Source of the DNA: Bifidobacterium imperatoris
Lineage (GTDB): Bacteria > Actinomycetota > Actinomycetes > Actinomycetales > Bifidobacteriaceae
Reading direction: 5' to 3'
NCBI RefSeq assembly: GCF_002860405.1
Contig: NZ_NMWV01000025.1
Location: 57,332 to 121,331 of the forward strand
DNA: 64,000 bases
The notes beneath the pieces were generated by a model. It was not told the DNA's origin. It did not search any database and saw only the letters and a list, made by a program, of their open reading frames with translations. Numbering within the stretch: position 1 is the stretch's first letter; every line of letters starts with the position of its first letter. This document shows, piece after piece, positions 34,972 through 43,909 of the stretch. Made by a program: the position numbers and the translations under genes.

Positions 34972-35354
34972 GAGAGCTCCTTTCTGCTGATGGCGCTGGT
35001 GACTGTCCATTCGCCGTATACGAGGCGCGTCACTTCCCCCTGCGGGCTTTCCAGCAGCAGGTCCCACGCCCCCGCGTATGGCGAAAGCGTCGAGGAGCGT
35101 TCGTCGGTGATGTGGATGTCCACATGGCCCTGCGCGTCCAATGCCACGCAGTCGCTCAGATCCGCCAGCACCTTGCCGTCGCGGCGCAGTTGCAGCCGGG
35201 GATTCCACCCGGTCAGATCCACCGGCACCGCGGTGCGAGAGCCGTCCGCTCGCAGGATGTTGCGCACCCACAGCAGCCTCACGTGGTTGGTCACGCCGGC
35301 CACGAGCAGCAGTCGGGCCTCCAGCAGGCCGAGCCTGCCTAATGTCGCCGTCAT
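34968..35354 (-). CDS. Baseplate-like tail protein
   Basis: 128 residues: beta-rich, with PVDLTGWNPRLQLRRDGK and LVYGEWTVTSAI typical of small upper-baseplate (BppU N-terminal-like) domains. It starts right after the tail-tip gene stop (1-base gap) and overlaps the next gene. Likely attaches fibres to the tail tip. Confidence 0.6.
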   Translation of the reverse strand: MTATLGRLGLLEARLLLVAGVTNHVRLLWVRNILRADGSRTAVPVDLTGWNPRLQLRRDGKVLADLSDCVALDAQGHVDIHITDERSSTLSPYAGAWDLLLESPQGEVTRLVYGEWTVTSAISRKELS

Positions 35355-35355
35355 C

Positions 35356-36909
35356 TCATTTCGTCCTTTCCCACACATATGCGCCCAGCGAGGGGCGCTG
35401 CTCCCAGGTGCCGCCGAAGTCAACAGTCGGATTGGCGCCGGTGGTGTTCATCACCACATAGCCAATCGGCATCACGGGTCCACCTCCGGCCGAGGTGACG
35501 TGCGCGGTGATGACGCCATCATCATTGACGGTGATGGTGCTGCCGTCCGGTTTGACGCCGCCGATCATGCCGTTGGTGGCAGCTGGAAGCGTGTAGTTCT
35601 CCAATCCGTCGAGTTTCTTTTTGTCAGCGGCGCTCATGAGTCCTGATCCGTTGACTGTGGCCTCCGCTGCAGTGAGGTGCACGGCCTGGCCATTTCTGCT
35701 CGCGGATAAGGGAAGGGCCGCGGTTATAGCCGCCACGTTCGCCGCCGCTATGGCGTTGGCTTCGGCGGCTGTCTGCTGCGCCTTGCCGATCTCGGCCGAG
35801 AAACCGGAGGCGAGCGTGTACGCGTCGGTGGCGGTCTTTTCGACCCCGTCTACCCGCGACGGGGTGACCACGGCCGAGAACGTGTTGTTCTTCATCGTGA
35901 TGGTCGTGCCATCCGCGTAATACGTGGCGCCGGAGCCACCGGATTCCGCCGTGCCGCTGAGGCTTGTGGTGACGCCGTCCGCGGTGCCGCATTCGTAGTC
36001 GACGCCCATGATGCCGTTGTTGACCTTGACGATTTTCTTGGAGATCGGCACGGTGATTGTGATGCCGAGCTGGTTGTCTCGTCCGGTGACGGTATCCCCC
36101 ACATCCATTGAGAGGCTGCGGTCGTTGAGTGTGACGCTCACGCCGCCCTGAATCTGGAGCTCTTCGAGTTTCTCTTTGGTCTTCTCGTTGAGTTCGTCGG
36201 CCTGGGCGTTGCTGTAGTCGTAGATGGCCGTGTATTCCGCGAGCCCTGTGAGTGTCTTGGATTGGCTTACCTTGCCGTTGGCATCCGCATACCAGTGGAC
36301 GACCACGCGTTCGTGCAGGTCTCCTTGCCCTAGGCCAATGAGGTGGTTCACCGGCTGCGAGTCGAGTGACGCCTGGAAGGTGAGCAGGTCGCTGTCGATG
36401 GTGTCACCGTAGTGGTCGACTGGTTTGGCGATGGCGTGCACGTGGCCGTCGAGCCATGTGAGGCGGAGTTTCGCGTTGTTTGCCGTAAGCATCTTGGTGA
36501 TGCCCGTGTAGGCGTCCGTGTATCGGTCGAATTGCCAGCTGCCGATGGTCACGGTGCTTGCGTCGGCGGTGAACAGGGTATCGAGGCCGATGCGTTTGAA
36601 CAACGTGTTGAGGATGGTCGCGGCGTTGCCGCTCACGGTGAGGTAGTCCTTACCCGCATCGGGCTGGAGGATTCGACGTGAGAGCATGCCATGCCAGGTG
36701 GGGCCTTCCACGCTGCCGTCCGTGTTACGGACGGTGACCATGCCGCCGTATTCGGTGCCGTCCATCATGATCAGCGCGCCAGCCGCCGGTTGTGGCAGGC
36801 AGGTGAGTTTGAAGTCGTTCTCATCGCTGCCGTAGGCCAGGTCGAGCTCGTAGTCGTCCAGGGATGCGATGGGCTTGCGGGCGCTGTCGGTGATTATGAG
36901 GTCAGCCAT
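35356..36909 (-). CDS. Tail tip / tail-associated protein (Gp37-like)
   Basis: 517 residues. The N-terminal ~330 residues resemble siphovirus tail-tip proteins of the ReqiPepy6 Gp37/Tal type (ASLDDYELDLAYGSDENDFK; HLIGLGQGDLHERVVVHW). A fibre-like extension follows, with GLMSAADKKKLD and a tip FGGTWEQRPSLGAYVWERTK like that at 32.4 kb. AAAGGAG lies 9 nt before the ATG at 36909. It overlaps the Dit-like gene by 16 nt. Confidence 0.75.
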   Translation of the reverse strand: MADLIITDSARKPIASLDDYELDLAYGSDENDFKLTCLPQPAAGALIMMDGTEYGGMVTVRNTDGSVEGPTWHGMLSRRILQPDAGKDYLTVSGNAATILNTLFKRIGLDTLFTADASTVTIGSWQFDRYTDAYTGITKMLTANNAKLRLTWLDGHVHAIAKPVDHYGDTIDSDLLTFQASLDSQPVNHLIGLGQGDLHERVVVHWYADANGKVSQSKTLTGLAEYTAIYDYSNAQADELNEKTKEKLEELQIQGGVSVTLNDRSLSMDVGDTVTGRDNQLGITITVPISKKIVKVNNGIMGVDYECGTADGVTTSLSGTAESGGSGATYYADGTTITMKNNTFSAVVTPSRVDGVEKTATDAYTLASGFSAEIGKAQQTAAEANAIAAANVAAITAALPLSASRNGQAVHLTAAEATVNGSGLMSAADKKKLDGLENYTLPAATNGMIGGVKPDGSTITVNDDGVITAHVTSAGGGPVMPIGYVVMNTTGANPTVDFGGTWEQRPSLGAYVWERTK

Positions 36910-37751
36910 GCTGGGGCGCTCCTTTCCATGATGATGGTCAGGTCCCAGCCGAATCCGTTCCATTGGGCGTTGGTTTCGCCGGCTGGTATGGGTTGGAAGA
37001 TGTAGCGTCCGCCGTCGAGGCCGTTGCCTCGTGTGGCTTTGTCGAATACGTTGGTGGTGCCGCCGTTGATGTCGGTCATCGTGATGGTTTTGTGGCCGGT
37101 TTGGCTGTCGATGGTGACGTATGCGCCGACTGGGATGGTCATGGTCAGTTCGTATCGGTTGCCGCCGATGGTGATTGACGGGTTCGTGCAGGGACCGAAG
37201 ATGACCATTTTGAACGGCATTGGGGCGCCGGTGGTGTTGATGGCGTCGGCGCCGCGCGTTGGCGCCTTGTAGTCGTAGGGGTGGTCATAGGGGTAATCGA
37301 GGTAGAGGCCGGATTGCAGTTCGTCCGGGAGGAAGTGCTGCGTGTCGGCTGGTTTGCGCCATACGCCGTCGAGGAGCGCGACGGTGAGCGCGTATTTCGC
37401 TGGGTTTGGAAGGTCTTGCGATGGTTCGATGCCGGTGATGAGTGCGGCTTGGGCCCAGCCGTCCACGGTGATGGTTCCGGCTTTGTTCCGGTTTCCCGTG
37501 GAGGCTAGGGCCCGTATGTCGGCGTCGAACAGGTTGCTTGCCGTGTCCAGAATCGTTAGATCCGCGCACTTCGCCTCCAGTTGCACGGTGGAGGCGTTGA
37601 GTGCGGCGGAGTCGATGCCGTGTGCGGCGAGCTCCACATCCCATGCGTGGGTGCGCAGGGATTCGATGCGGTTGACCATGATGCCGTCGGGTGCGATGAG
37701 GTCGACCACGCGGTGCTGGGTGGCGCCGCAGGTGTAGGTCATGGTTCTCAT
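36894..37751 (-). CDS. Distal tail protein (Dit-like)
   Basis: 285 residues directly after the tape measure, the normal Dit place. N-terminus MRTMTYTCGATQHRVVDL; C-terminal domain with NPSITIGGNRYELTMTIPVG and a final WNGFGWDLTIIMERSAP, as in the Dit galectin-like region. AGGAGG lies 6 nt before the ATG at 37751, which overlaps the tape-measure stop. Confidence 0.75.
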   Translation of the reverse strand: MRTMTYTCGATQHRVVDLIAPDGIMVNRIESLRTHAWDVELAAHGIDSAALNASTVQLEAKCADLTILDTASNLFDADIRALASTGNRNKAGTITVDGWAQAALITGIEPSQDLPNPAKYALTVALLDGVWRKPADTQHFLPDELQSGLYLDYPYDHPYDYKAPTRGADAINTTGAPMPFKMVIFGPCTNPSITIGGNRYELTMTIPVGAYVTIDSQTGHKTITMTDINGGTTNVFDKATRGNGLDGGRYIFQPIPAGETNAQWNGFGWDLTIIMERSAPAWLTS

Positions 37752-40700
37752 CGGTTCCCTCCTTGGACTATGCCGAGCTTGCGCTTGGTTTCGCGGATGG
37801 TCATGGTCGGCGCGTATGACGCGATGGTCGGGCCGAGATCGTCGTGCAGTGACTGCAGGTCGGAGCGCAGGCCGCGTATCTCGGTGATGAGATCCGCGAG
37901 GCTGCCGGAGGCGCCGGCGGCGAGCGCCGTTGTTCCGATGGTCGCGGCTGTCGTGTCGATCTGGCTGTTCGTGGTCATGGCACCGCTGATGCCGGTCATC
38001 ACTCCGCGGATGGATTTGGCCGCTTCGGGGCTTGCCTTGTCCATGCCTTCGACGAGGCCTTCGACGATGGCGCGGCCGCGGTGCGGCGTCCATCCGTTGC
38101 CTGAGAAGGGACCTCGCTTGGCTGGCGAGTGCGGGATGAACGAGCTGATGGTGTCCATGACGCCTTTGATGGCGCTGCCGGCTTTGCTGATCATGCCGGT
38201 GATGCCGTCGATGAGACCTTGGACGATGGCCTGGCCTGCACTGAGAAGCAGAGTGCCCGCTCCGGCGAACACGCCTTTGATGGCGCTGATGACGCCTTGC
38301 AGTGCGCTGCCGATGCCGCTTGCCGCGTTGGAGAGGATGCTCTTGAACGCGTTCCATGCGCCTTGCCAGTCGCCGTTGATCAGTGAGGTGACCATGCTGA
38401 TGACGCCGGAGACTATGCCGACGACGGCCTGGATGACGCCGCTGATTCCACTGATCACGCCTGACACGTATGGGAGCATCGCCTGCACGGCTGGCAGCAG
38501 CGACCCGGTGATGAATCCGATGATTGCGGATACCACGGCTCCCACCACCGAGACGATGCCTTGTATCACCGGCATGAGTTGCTGGAGCAGCGCGACTATG
38601 CTTGCCACGGTCTGTTGGATTACCGGGATCAGCTGCTGGATTACCGGGCCGATGGCGGCTGCCATCTGTCCGATGAAGTCCACGATCTGCTGGATGACGG
38701 GCATGAGCGCGGCGAGCATCTGCCCGGATATCTGCGTGATCATGCTGATGATCTGCGCGGCCAATGGCAGCAGTGCCGCTATGGCGTCCGTCAATGGCGG
38801 CAGCAGGCTCGTCACGATCTGGCTGATTGCCGGCATGAGGCCGGTGAGTCCGTTGATGAGCGGCTCGATGATCGTGGGGATCAGCGGCAGCATCGTCTGG
38901 ATGATGGAGCCAACAACCGGTATCAACTGGCCGATGGCATCGGTGATGACCGGCATGATCTGCTTGAGCATGCCCTGGATGCTTTTCACCAACGCGTCGA
39001 ACGCGGGCTGCATGCTCGCAATCTCGGCCTTGAACCGGGCGAACAAGGCGGATGCCTGTTCGCCGAACGCCTCACGCAGTTTCGGCGTGGTGGCGATGAG
39101 CGCGCCGATGGCGGCCACGGCGATGCCGATGGGACCGCCCAATGCGGCCAACGGTCCGCTCAATCCTCCCAAGACCCCGCCAAGCAGCGGAATCTTGGAC
39201 AGCAGCGGGGCGATGCCACCGGCTCCGAGCGCCACGAACGCGGCGATCAGCGGGGCGATGGCGTTCTGCACGGGTTTGAACATGTCGCCCAATCCGTTGA
39301 ACACGCTGCCGATGGCGTTGATCGCGTCCTGGAACGGTTTGGGCAGGAGCGTCACCAGATCGGCGAACAATGCGGGTATCGCCTTCACGACGCCCTTGGC
39401 AATCTGGCCCACTCGGGGCAGTATGTTCTTGAGCGCGGTGCCGATGCTTTCGGCGAGCTGCTGGCTCAACGAACCCATGTCCGCGTTGCTGTTGCCGAGG
39501 CCGGCGAGCCAGTTCTGCCAGGCGGCCTTCATCGAGTTCACGGATCCCTCGATGGTGGTCGCCGCTTCCCTTGCGGTGGTGCCGCTGATGCCCATCTCCT
39601 TCTGGACTCGGCTGATGGCCTCGACCACGTCGGAGAATGAATCGATGCTCAGGTCGTTGCCGTCCTTGAGCACGCCGGGCAGCTTGTTCGCATCCGAGAT
39701 GAGGCGTTCCATCTCGCTCTTGGTGCCGCCATAGCCCAACTTCAAGTTGTCGAGCATGGCGTAGTTGCCACGAGCGAGCGACTGGTAGGTCTGCTGGATG
39801 CTGCCTATGTCGGTGCCCATCTTGTTGGCGTTGTCCGACATGTCGATGATGGCCTGGTTGCCCATCTCGGCGGCCTTGGCGGTATCGCCGCCCAGCGAGC
39901 TCACGAGGCTTGCGGCGAAGCTCGTGACCTGGTTCATGTAGTCGTTCGCGCCGATGCCTGCGGTCTTGTACGCTTCGGACGCATACTTCTGCACCGTGCC
40001 GCTGGCATCCTTGAACAGGGTGTCCACGCCGCCGACCGCCTGCTCCCACGTGGCGTAGGCGGCGAGCGCCTGCTTGCCTGTGGCGAGTACGGTGGCTCCA
40101 ATGGCGGTGATGCCCGCTCCCACTGCGGCGACCGCTCCGGTGGCGAGGCTCTTGAGGTGCGAGCCGGCGCTGGAGGCGAGGCTCTTGAATGCGTTGCCTG
40201 CGCTGGAGGCGAGGTTGCCGAGCGTGCTGCCGATTGCCCCGGCGGCGGTCTGCGCTCCGGCTGGGAGTTTGGACCATACGGCTCCGGCTGCGGTGGCGAT
40301 GTTGCCGAAGTAGTTCTTGGCCACGTTGGCGACCGGGGCGAGTTTCTGTCCTACTTTTCCTGCGACGTTTCCGATGGCGGAGCCGATTTTGCCGCCGAAT
40401 GAGCGGATGGGTGCGGTCCAGGTGGTGACCGCGTTTTTGATGACGGAGCCGGTTCTGCTTCCCCAGTCGCGGATCGGTTGCGTCCAGGCGTTGATTGCCG
40501 CGCCGATTGGTTTGGCGATGCCTGACACGGTTGTGGCGATGCTGCTGCCCCACCCTTTGAGGGTTTGTTGGACGGCGCTGATGGCTCCTTTGAGTCCGGT
40601 TTGGATTTTCGCGCCGACCTGTACGGCGAAGCCGCTGAGTTTGGCCACTGCCGTGCTGGCGAAGCCGCTGATCTTCGCGCCCAACGGTTTCCAGATGGCG

Positions 40701-41347
40701 TCAACGCCGAGCAGGCTGCGCACGAGGCTACCGAGCGCTCCGGAGAGTCCGGTGAAGGTGGATTGGCCTCGGCTGATGCTGGAGAATCCGGCCGCGAACG
40801 AGCTGGCCATGGTCTTGAAGGAGACTGTGGCCTTGCCGTTGTTCATGGTGAGTTCGGATTCCGCAGCCTGCAGCACCTTTTTCGCTTCGGCGAGTTTGCG
40901 GGCGGCTTCGTTGGATTTCTCGAGCGCCACCGATTGGCGAAGCTGGGCCTGTTCGACCTTGATCGCGGCGGCCTGGGCCTGGGTGCTGTCGGCACCGTAT
41001 TTCGCGATGGCGGCGTTGAGTTTGTCCTGGGCCGCGGCGACGGCCACGGTGGATTGCTTGTAGTTGAGAAGGGCGGCGGAGGCTTTGGAGGTGGCTTGCG
41101 CCACGTCCTTCTTGAACGGCTTGAGCACATCGTCGGCGAGCTGCTGGCCTGCGCTGCCTTTGAATCCGTTCTTGAAGGACGTGCCGAACCGGCTGCCTAT
41201 CTTCTTGCCGGTGCCGAAGGCCTTGTCGAAGGTTTTCGACCCGGTTTTGCCGGCGTTCTTCATCTCCTTGTTCACGGCGTTTCGGAAGCCGTTCATCACG
41301 GGGAATATGGAGATGTGGCCGGTGCCGACCTCTGCGCCTCCCGCCAT
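37748..41347 (-). CDS. Tape measure protein
   Basis: 1199 residues. N-terminal helical, coiled-coil rich part with Lys/Ala (VAAAQDKLNAAIAKYGADST), a TP901-type core (WEQAVGGVDTLFKDASGTVQ ... YASEAYKTAGIGANDYMNQV), then long hydrophobic segments (~700-1000) that may enter the host membrane. By the usual ~1.5 A per residue, a tail near 180 nm is expected (estimate). Large GC-rich plus-strand frames opposite it are shadows. Confidence 0.95.
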   Translation of the reverse strand: MAGGAEVGTGHISIFPVMNGFRNAVNKEMKNAGKTGSKTFDKAFGTGKKIGSRFGTSFKNGFKGSAGQQLADDVLKPFKKDVAQATSKASAALLNYKQSTVAVAAAQDKLNAAIAKYGADSTQAQAAAIKVEQAQLRQSVALEKSNEAARKLAEAKKVLQAAESELTMNNGKATVSFKTMASSFAAGFSSISRGQSTFTGLSGALGSLVRSLLGVDAIWKPLGAKISGFASTAVAKLSGFAVQVGAKIQTGLKGAISAVQQTLKGWGSSIATTVSGIAKPIGAAINAWTQPIRDWGSRTGSVIKNAVTTWTAPIRSFGGKIGSAIGNVAGKVGQKLAPVANVAKNYFGNIATAAGAVWSKLPAGAQTAAGAIGSTLGNLASSAGNAFKSLASSAGSHLKSLATGAVAAVGAGITAIGATVLATGKQALAAYATWEQAVGGVDTLFKDASGTVQKYASEAYKTAGIGANDYMNQVTSFAASLVSSLGGDTAKAAEMGNQAIIDMSDNANKMGTDIGSIQQTYQSLARGNYAMLDNLKLGYGGTKSEMERLISDANKLPGVLKDGNDLSIDSFSDVVEAISRVQKEMGISGTTAREAATTIEGSVNSMKAAWQNWLAGLGNSNADMGSLSQQLAESIGTALKNILPRVGQIAKGVVKAIPALFADLVTLLPKPFQDAINAIGSVFNGLGDMFKPVQNAIAPLIAAFVALGAGGIAPLLSKIPLLGGVLGGLSGPLAALGGPIGIAVAAIGALIATTPKLREAFGEQASALFARFKAEIASMQPAFDALVKSIQGMLKQIMPVITDAIGQLIPVVGSIIQTMLPLIPTIIEPLINGLTGLMPAISQIVTSLLPPLTDAIAALLPLAAQIISMITQISGQMLAALMPVIQQIVDFIGQMAAAIGPVIQQLIPVIQQTVASIVALLQQLMPVIQGIVSVVGAVVSAIIGFITGSLLPAVQAMLPYVSGVISGISGVIQAVVGIVSGVISMVTSLINGDWQGAWNAFKSILSNAASGIGSALQGVISAIKGVFAGAGTLLLSAGQAIVQGLIDGITGMISKAGSAIKGVMDTISSFIPHSPAKRGPFSGNGWTPHRGRAIVEGLVEGMDKASPEAAKSIRGVMTGISGAMTTNSQIDTTAATIGTTALAAGASGSLADLITEIRGLRSDLQSLHDDLGPTIASYAPTMTIRETKRKLGIVQGGNR

Positions 41348-41368
41348 TGGAGTCCTCCTTATTGGGTG

Positions 41369-42084
41369 TTACATGCTGAATAGGGCGCTCTCGTGGGTCT
41401 CGGCGTCGTGGATTTCCGCCGGCGCAGAATCATCCGGAGCCCCGCTGTCGTCACTTGTGTCCACCAGTCCGTTGGCGCCGATGGCGTGCAGGATGGTGAT
41501 GTCGGTGGCGGTCATGGGGAACGCGAGACCCAGGGCTGAGGCTCCCGTGTATGTTGACGGGTCGACGCTCATGGCCTCGTGGAGGCTTATCGCGTCCACG
41601 AAGCGCAGCCGTCGGCCGAGGTCGCGTTCCAAGCTCCAGCCGGCTTTGGCGAAGTCGGCGCGTACCTTCACTCCTTCTTTGGAGCTGAGGGTTCTGCAGA
41701 ATCCTGCGATTTTCCCAATTCGACGCCTTGGGTCTTCATCAGGGTGGCCCCGTAGTCCTGAAGCAGGTTGAACGCGATCTGTGTCGGACCAGCCTCGAGC
41801 TTCTTCGCCTGTTCCTCGCCGGCGAACTGGGTGAGGATGCGCTTGATCTGTTCGATGCTTTCGGAATCATCGGCGGCGGACGAGAGGGCCTCGAAATCAT
41901 GGATGCTGAGGAACATCGGCAGCTTGTAGATGACTCCGCCGGGTGCGAGCGCCCAGTATTCGTCGTTCTTGATGATGTGGCTGATCTTCATCCGCGAGGC
42001 GATGGCGTCGAGCGCGGATTGTTCGTCGTCGTCGGTCCAGTTTTCGAAGTCTTCCGGGGTTGGTGTCCATTCGGTTGCGGCCAT
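41369..42084 (-). CDS. Tail assembly chaperone, -1 frameshift product (GpGT-like)
   Basis: A predicted 238-residue fusion: 125 codons of the upstream chaperone, a -1 slip at GGGAAAA, then 113 codons of the downstream frame (…KVRADFAKAGWSLERDLGRRL…ALFSM). The downstream frame has only a poor own start (GTG at 41671 overlapping the stop, ribosome site abutting). Such G/GT pairs before the tape measure are near universal in long-tailed siphoviruses and set tape-measure folding. Confidence 0.75.
41668..42084 (-). CDS. Tail assembly chaperone (GpG-like)
   Basis: 138 residues (MAATEWTPTPEDFENWTDDD...), acidic N-terminus, mainly helical, ending SAEPSAPKKE. AGGAGAACACC precedes the ATG at 42084. It sits between the tail tube and tape measure genes. 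The upstream gap holds interleaved inverted repeats, which may tune its level relative to the tube protein. Confidence 0.8.
   Translation of the reverse strand: MAATEWTPTPEDFENWTDDDEQSALDAIASRMKISHIIKNDEYWALAPGGVIYKLPMFLSIHDFEALSSAADDSESIEQIKRILTQFAGEEQAKKLEAGPTQIAFNLLQDYGATLMKTQGVELGKSQDSAEPSAPKKE
41710..41716 (-). promoter_or_regulatory. -1 ribosomal slippery heptamer GGGAAAA
   Basis: On the minus strand the codons TTG-GGA-AAA place G_GGA_AAA in the correct X_XXY_YYZ phase. After a one-base slip, the reading frame runs without a stop into the downstream chaperone frame. Confidence 0.75.
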
Positions 42085-42102
42085 GGTGTTCTCCTATCGG
42101 TT

Positions 42103-42161
42103 TCTCCCATCGGCGGGAGGTCCCTCGCATGCCGATGGGAGAAGAAGCTCATGCGAGGGAC
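42103..42161. promoter_or_regulatory. Interleaved inverted repeats (pseudoknot-like or mutually exclusive hairpins)
   Basis: TCTCCCATCGGC (42103-42114) pairs with 42131-42142, and GTCCCTCGCATG (42120-42131) pairs with 42150-42161. Both 12-bp repeats are perfect but interlaced, so the RNA forms one hairpin or the other, or a strained pseudoknot. It lies between the major tail protein and the chaperone genes. No T tract follows. Confidence 0.8.
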
Positions 42162-42168
42162 GTTTGGT

Positions 42169-42780
42169 TTACTTGCCGGTCTCGGTGTCGGTGGTGGTCG
42201 GCGTGTAGTAGGACTGCAGGTAGCGGCTGTTGCCGTTGTCGACGATGCTGTCCTTCTGCCAGGTGGTGGTCAGTGCGATGCCGGAGACTTCGCCTCGCGT
42301 GTCCTGCGCGGGTTCGCTGCCGGTGGTCTGCAGTACGCCGAGGCGGCGGCGGATTGTGCCGGTCTTGTAGTGCGTCTCTTGGTAGGCGATCCACTTGGAA
42401 TCCTGGATGGTGTCGCTCACGTGGTAGACGCCGTCGGCATCGGGGGTGCCGATGGTCATGCCGCGCACGGTTTCGTTGTCTTCGGCGACCGTGAACGCGA
42501 GGGTGAGGTTCGGGTCGGCGTTGAGCATGTAGCCGGGCTGATGGAATTCGGTGGCGTCATCGGAGTCTCGCGCGTCCTGTGGCGCGCCGTCGCTGGTGAT
42601 GAGGCCGACCGCGTGTCCCTTGCTGAAGATGTCCTTGAGCGTGGTGATCGGGTCTGCCACGGTTTTCGCGATCATGGATGCGGTGAGCTTCGCGGTTGGA
42701 TTGTATGGGGCGATGATGATTTTGGATGAGGTTACGTACTTGACCGCTGTCAGGTCGTTGCCCTGGGCGTCTGCTGTCAT
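42169..42780 (-). CDS. Major tail (tube) protein
   Basis: 203 residues, a beta-rich tube protein by size and position (between tail terminator and chaperones). The sequence includes KYVTSSKIIIAPYNPTAKLT and LTLAFTVAEDNETVRGMTIG. AAAGGAA precedes the ATG at 42780. The gene is isolated by interleaved repeats downstream, consistent with the need for more copies of this protein. Confidence 0.8.
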   Translation of the reverse strand: MTADAQGNDLTAVKYVTSSKIIIAPYNPTAKLTASMIAKTVADPITTLKDIFSKGHAVGLITSDGAPQDARDSDDATEFHQPGYMLNADPNLTLAFTVAEDNETVRGMTIGTPDADGVYHVSDTIQDSKWIAYQETHYKTGTIRRRLGVLQTTGSEPAQDTRGEVSGIALTTTWQKDSIVDNGNSRYLQSYYTPTTTDTETGK

Positions 42781-42809
42781 GGTGGTTCCTTTCGGTGTTG
42801 TTGGTTGGG

Positions 42810-43223
42810 TTATTGGATTTCTCCGATCACCGAATAGGCGATGATCAGGTAGTAGTGGGCGGTGGGCTCGTTCTCAGGCACCACGTAGGGGCCGTTGCAT
42901 TGGGAGTGGTCGACCGCTATGACGGGCGAATTATCGGCGGATGCGATGGCGTCGTCCATGAGCATGGATTGGATGCGGCGTGCGAGGTCCTTGCACGGCT
43001 TGTCATGGGCGCGGGTCCACCCGTAGATGTTGACGCCGACGCTGCGGTCGAATTGCGCGAGCCCGTCGCCGGAGCCGCTGTCGTCTCGGATGGTGACGAG
43101 CGGATAATCGCCGCGGTAGGCTTCCGGTTTCCGGTTGTCGAATTGCAGGCCTTCCACGTCGTAGACCCGGTCCCGCAGATAATCGCACAGCCATTGCTCG
43201 ATGTCCGGTGAAAGCACGCTCAT
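42810..43223 (-). CDS. Tail terminator / tail completion protein
   Basis: 137 residues. Features of the minor-tail 'tail terminator' group: N-terminal helix PDIEQWLCDYLRDRV, then VTIRDDSGSG and SVGVNIYGWTRAHDK. It overlaps the previous gene by 4 nt and precedes the tube gene, as expected. Confidence 0.7.
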   Translation of the reverse strand: MSVLSPDIEQWLCDYLRDRVYDVEGLQFDNRKPEAYRGDYPLVTIRDDSGSGDGLAQFDRSVGVNIYGWTRAHDKPCKDLARRIQSMLMDDAIASADNSPVIAVDHSQCNGPYVVPENEPTAHYYLIIAYSVIGEIQ

Positions 43224-43510
43224 GATTTCGCCTTCTTCAATGCCTTGACGAGGTTGCCGGTCTGCGATTCGATGAGCATGGTCTTCGCGTCGGTGCCGAC
43301 CACCATGTAGGTGGTGCGGTGCGCATGCTGCACGGCCTCCACTTGCAGACCGTCTCGATAGGCTCCGGTATCCACCGGGGCGTTCGCCTTGGCGATGTTG
43401 AGGGCTTTCTCGGCCGCTCCTCTGGTCAGGGCCCTCACCCCGGCCGAATTGAGCATCTCGTCGAAGAAAGCCTCATTGAAGTCGACCGTGGTCTGTCCTG
43501 CCGCTGGCAT
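43220..43510 (-). CDS. HK97 gp10-like head-tail joining / tail completion protein
   Basis: 96 residues with the conserved gp10-like core EKALNIAKANAPVDTGAYRD ('AP.DTG.L' signature) and ending LVKALKKAKS. Short for the family but complete. Between the head-closure and tail-terminator genes. Confidence 0.8.
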   Translation of the reverse strand: MPAAGQTTVDFNEAFFDEMLNSAGVRALTRGAAEKALNIAKANAPVDTGAYRDGLQVEAVQHAHRTTYMVVGTDAKTMLIESQTGNLVKALKKAKS

Positions 43511-43513
43511 GTG

Positions 43514-43909
43514 TCATCCCCTCCATTCGGTGAGTTGGATTTCGAGTGTGGGCTGCCAGCCGCTGAACGCGTTCACGTCGTTCGAGGGGAAGCCGCTGAC
43601 CTCCCATAGGCGGCCGTCATCCGGCATGGCTCTGATGCGGTCGCCTATGCGCACATCGGCTTTGGGATTGTCGATGGTGAGCACGGCGGTGCTGGTGGTC
43701 TGCATATCCAGCGCGTCGGGAAGCCGCGTGCTGGTGGAGGATGCGAGCGCGCCTCGAATTTCGATGATGTCGGGGTGCTGCCAATCCTCATCGGTTTGCT
43801 TCGGATTCATGGCGCGGGGTGTGCGTCTGGCTCGCAGCCTTTGGAAGTCGGTGGCTCCGGAGAGTGAGAATCCGTTTGAGCCGGTGGTGATGTAGTCGAG
43901 CGCGTTCAT
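43514..43909 (-). CDS. Head closure / head-tail connector protein
   Basis: 131 residues; the C-terminal half (GDRIRAMPDDGRLWEVSGFP) fits the beta-rich head-closure fold that carries DNA stoppers. The ATG at 43909 overlaps the upstream stop (ATGA), so I chose it over an extension to 43927. Confidence 0.7.
   Translation of the reverse strand: MNALDYITTGSNGFSLSGATDFQRLRARRTPRAMNPKQTDEDWQHPDIIEIRGALASSTSTRLPDALDMQTTSTAVLTIDNPKADVRIGDRIRAMPDDGRLWEVSGFPSNDVNAFSGWQPTLEIQLTEWRG

Noticed and set aside
37581..39734. A 717-codon plus-strand open frame opposite the tape measure gene
   Set aside because: It is a GC-rich shadow, Met/Pro/Ala-biased with no domain, and the minus-strand tape measure protein is clear.
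41369..41671. The second chaperone frame as an independent gene from GTG 41671
   Set aside because: Its ribosome site touches the start codon, while an in-phase GGGAAAA upstream explains expression by frameshift.
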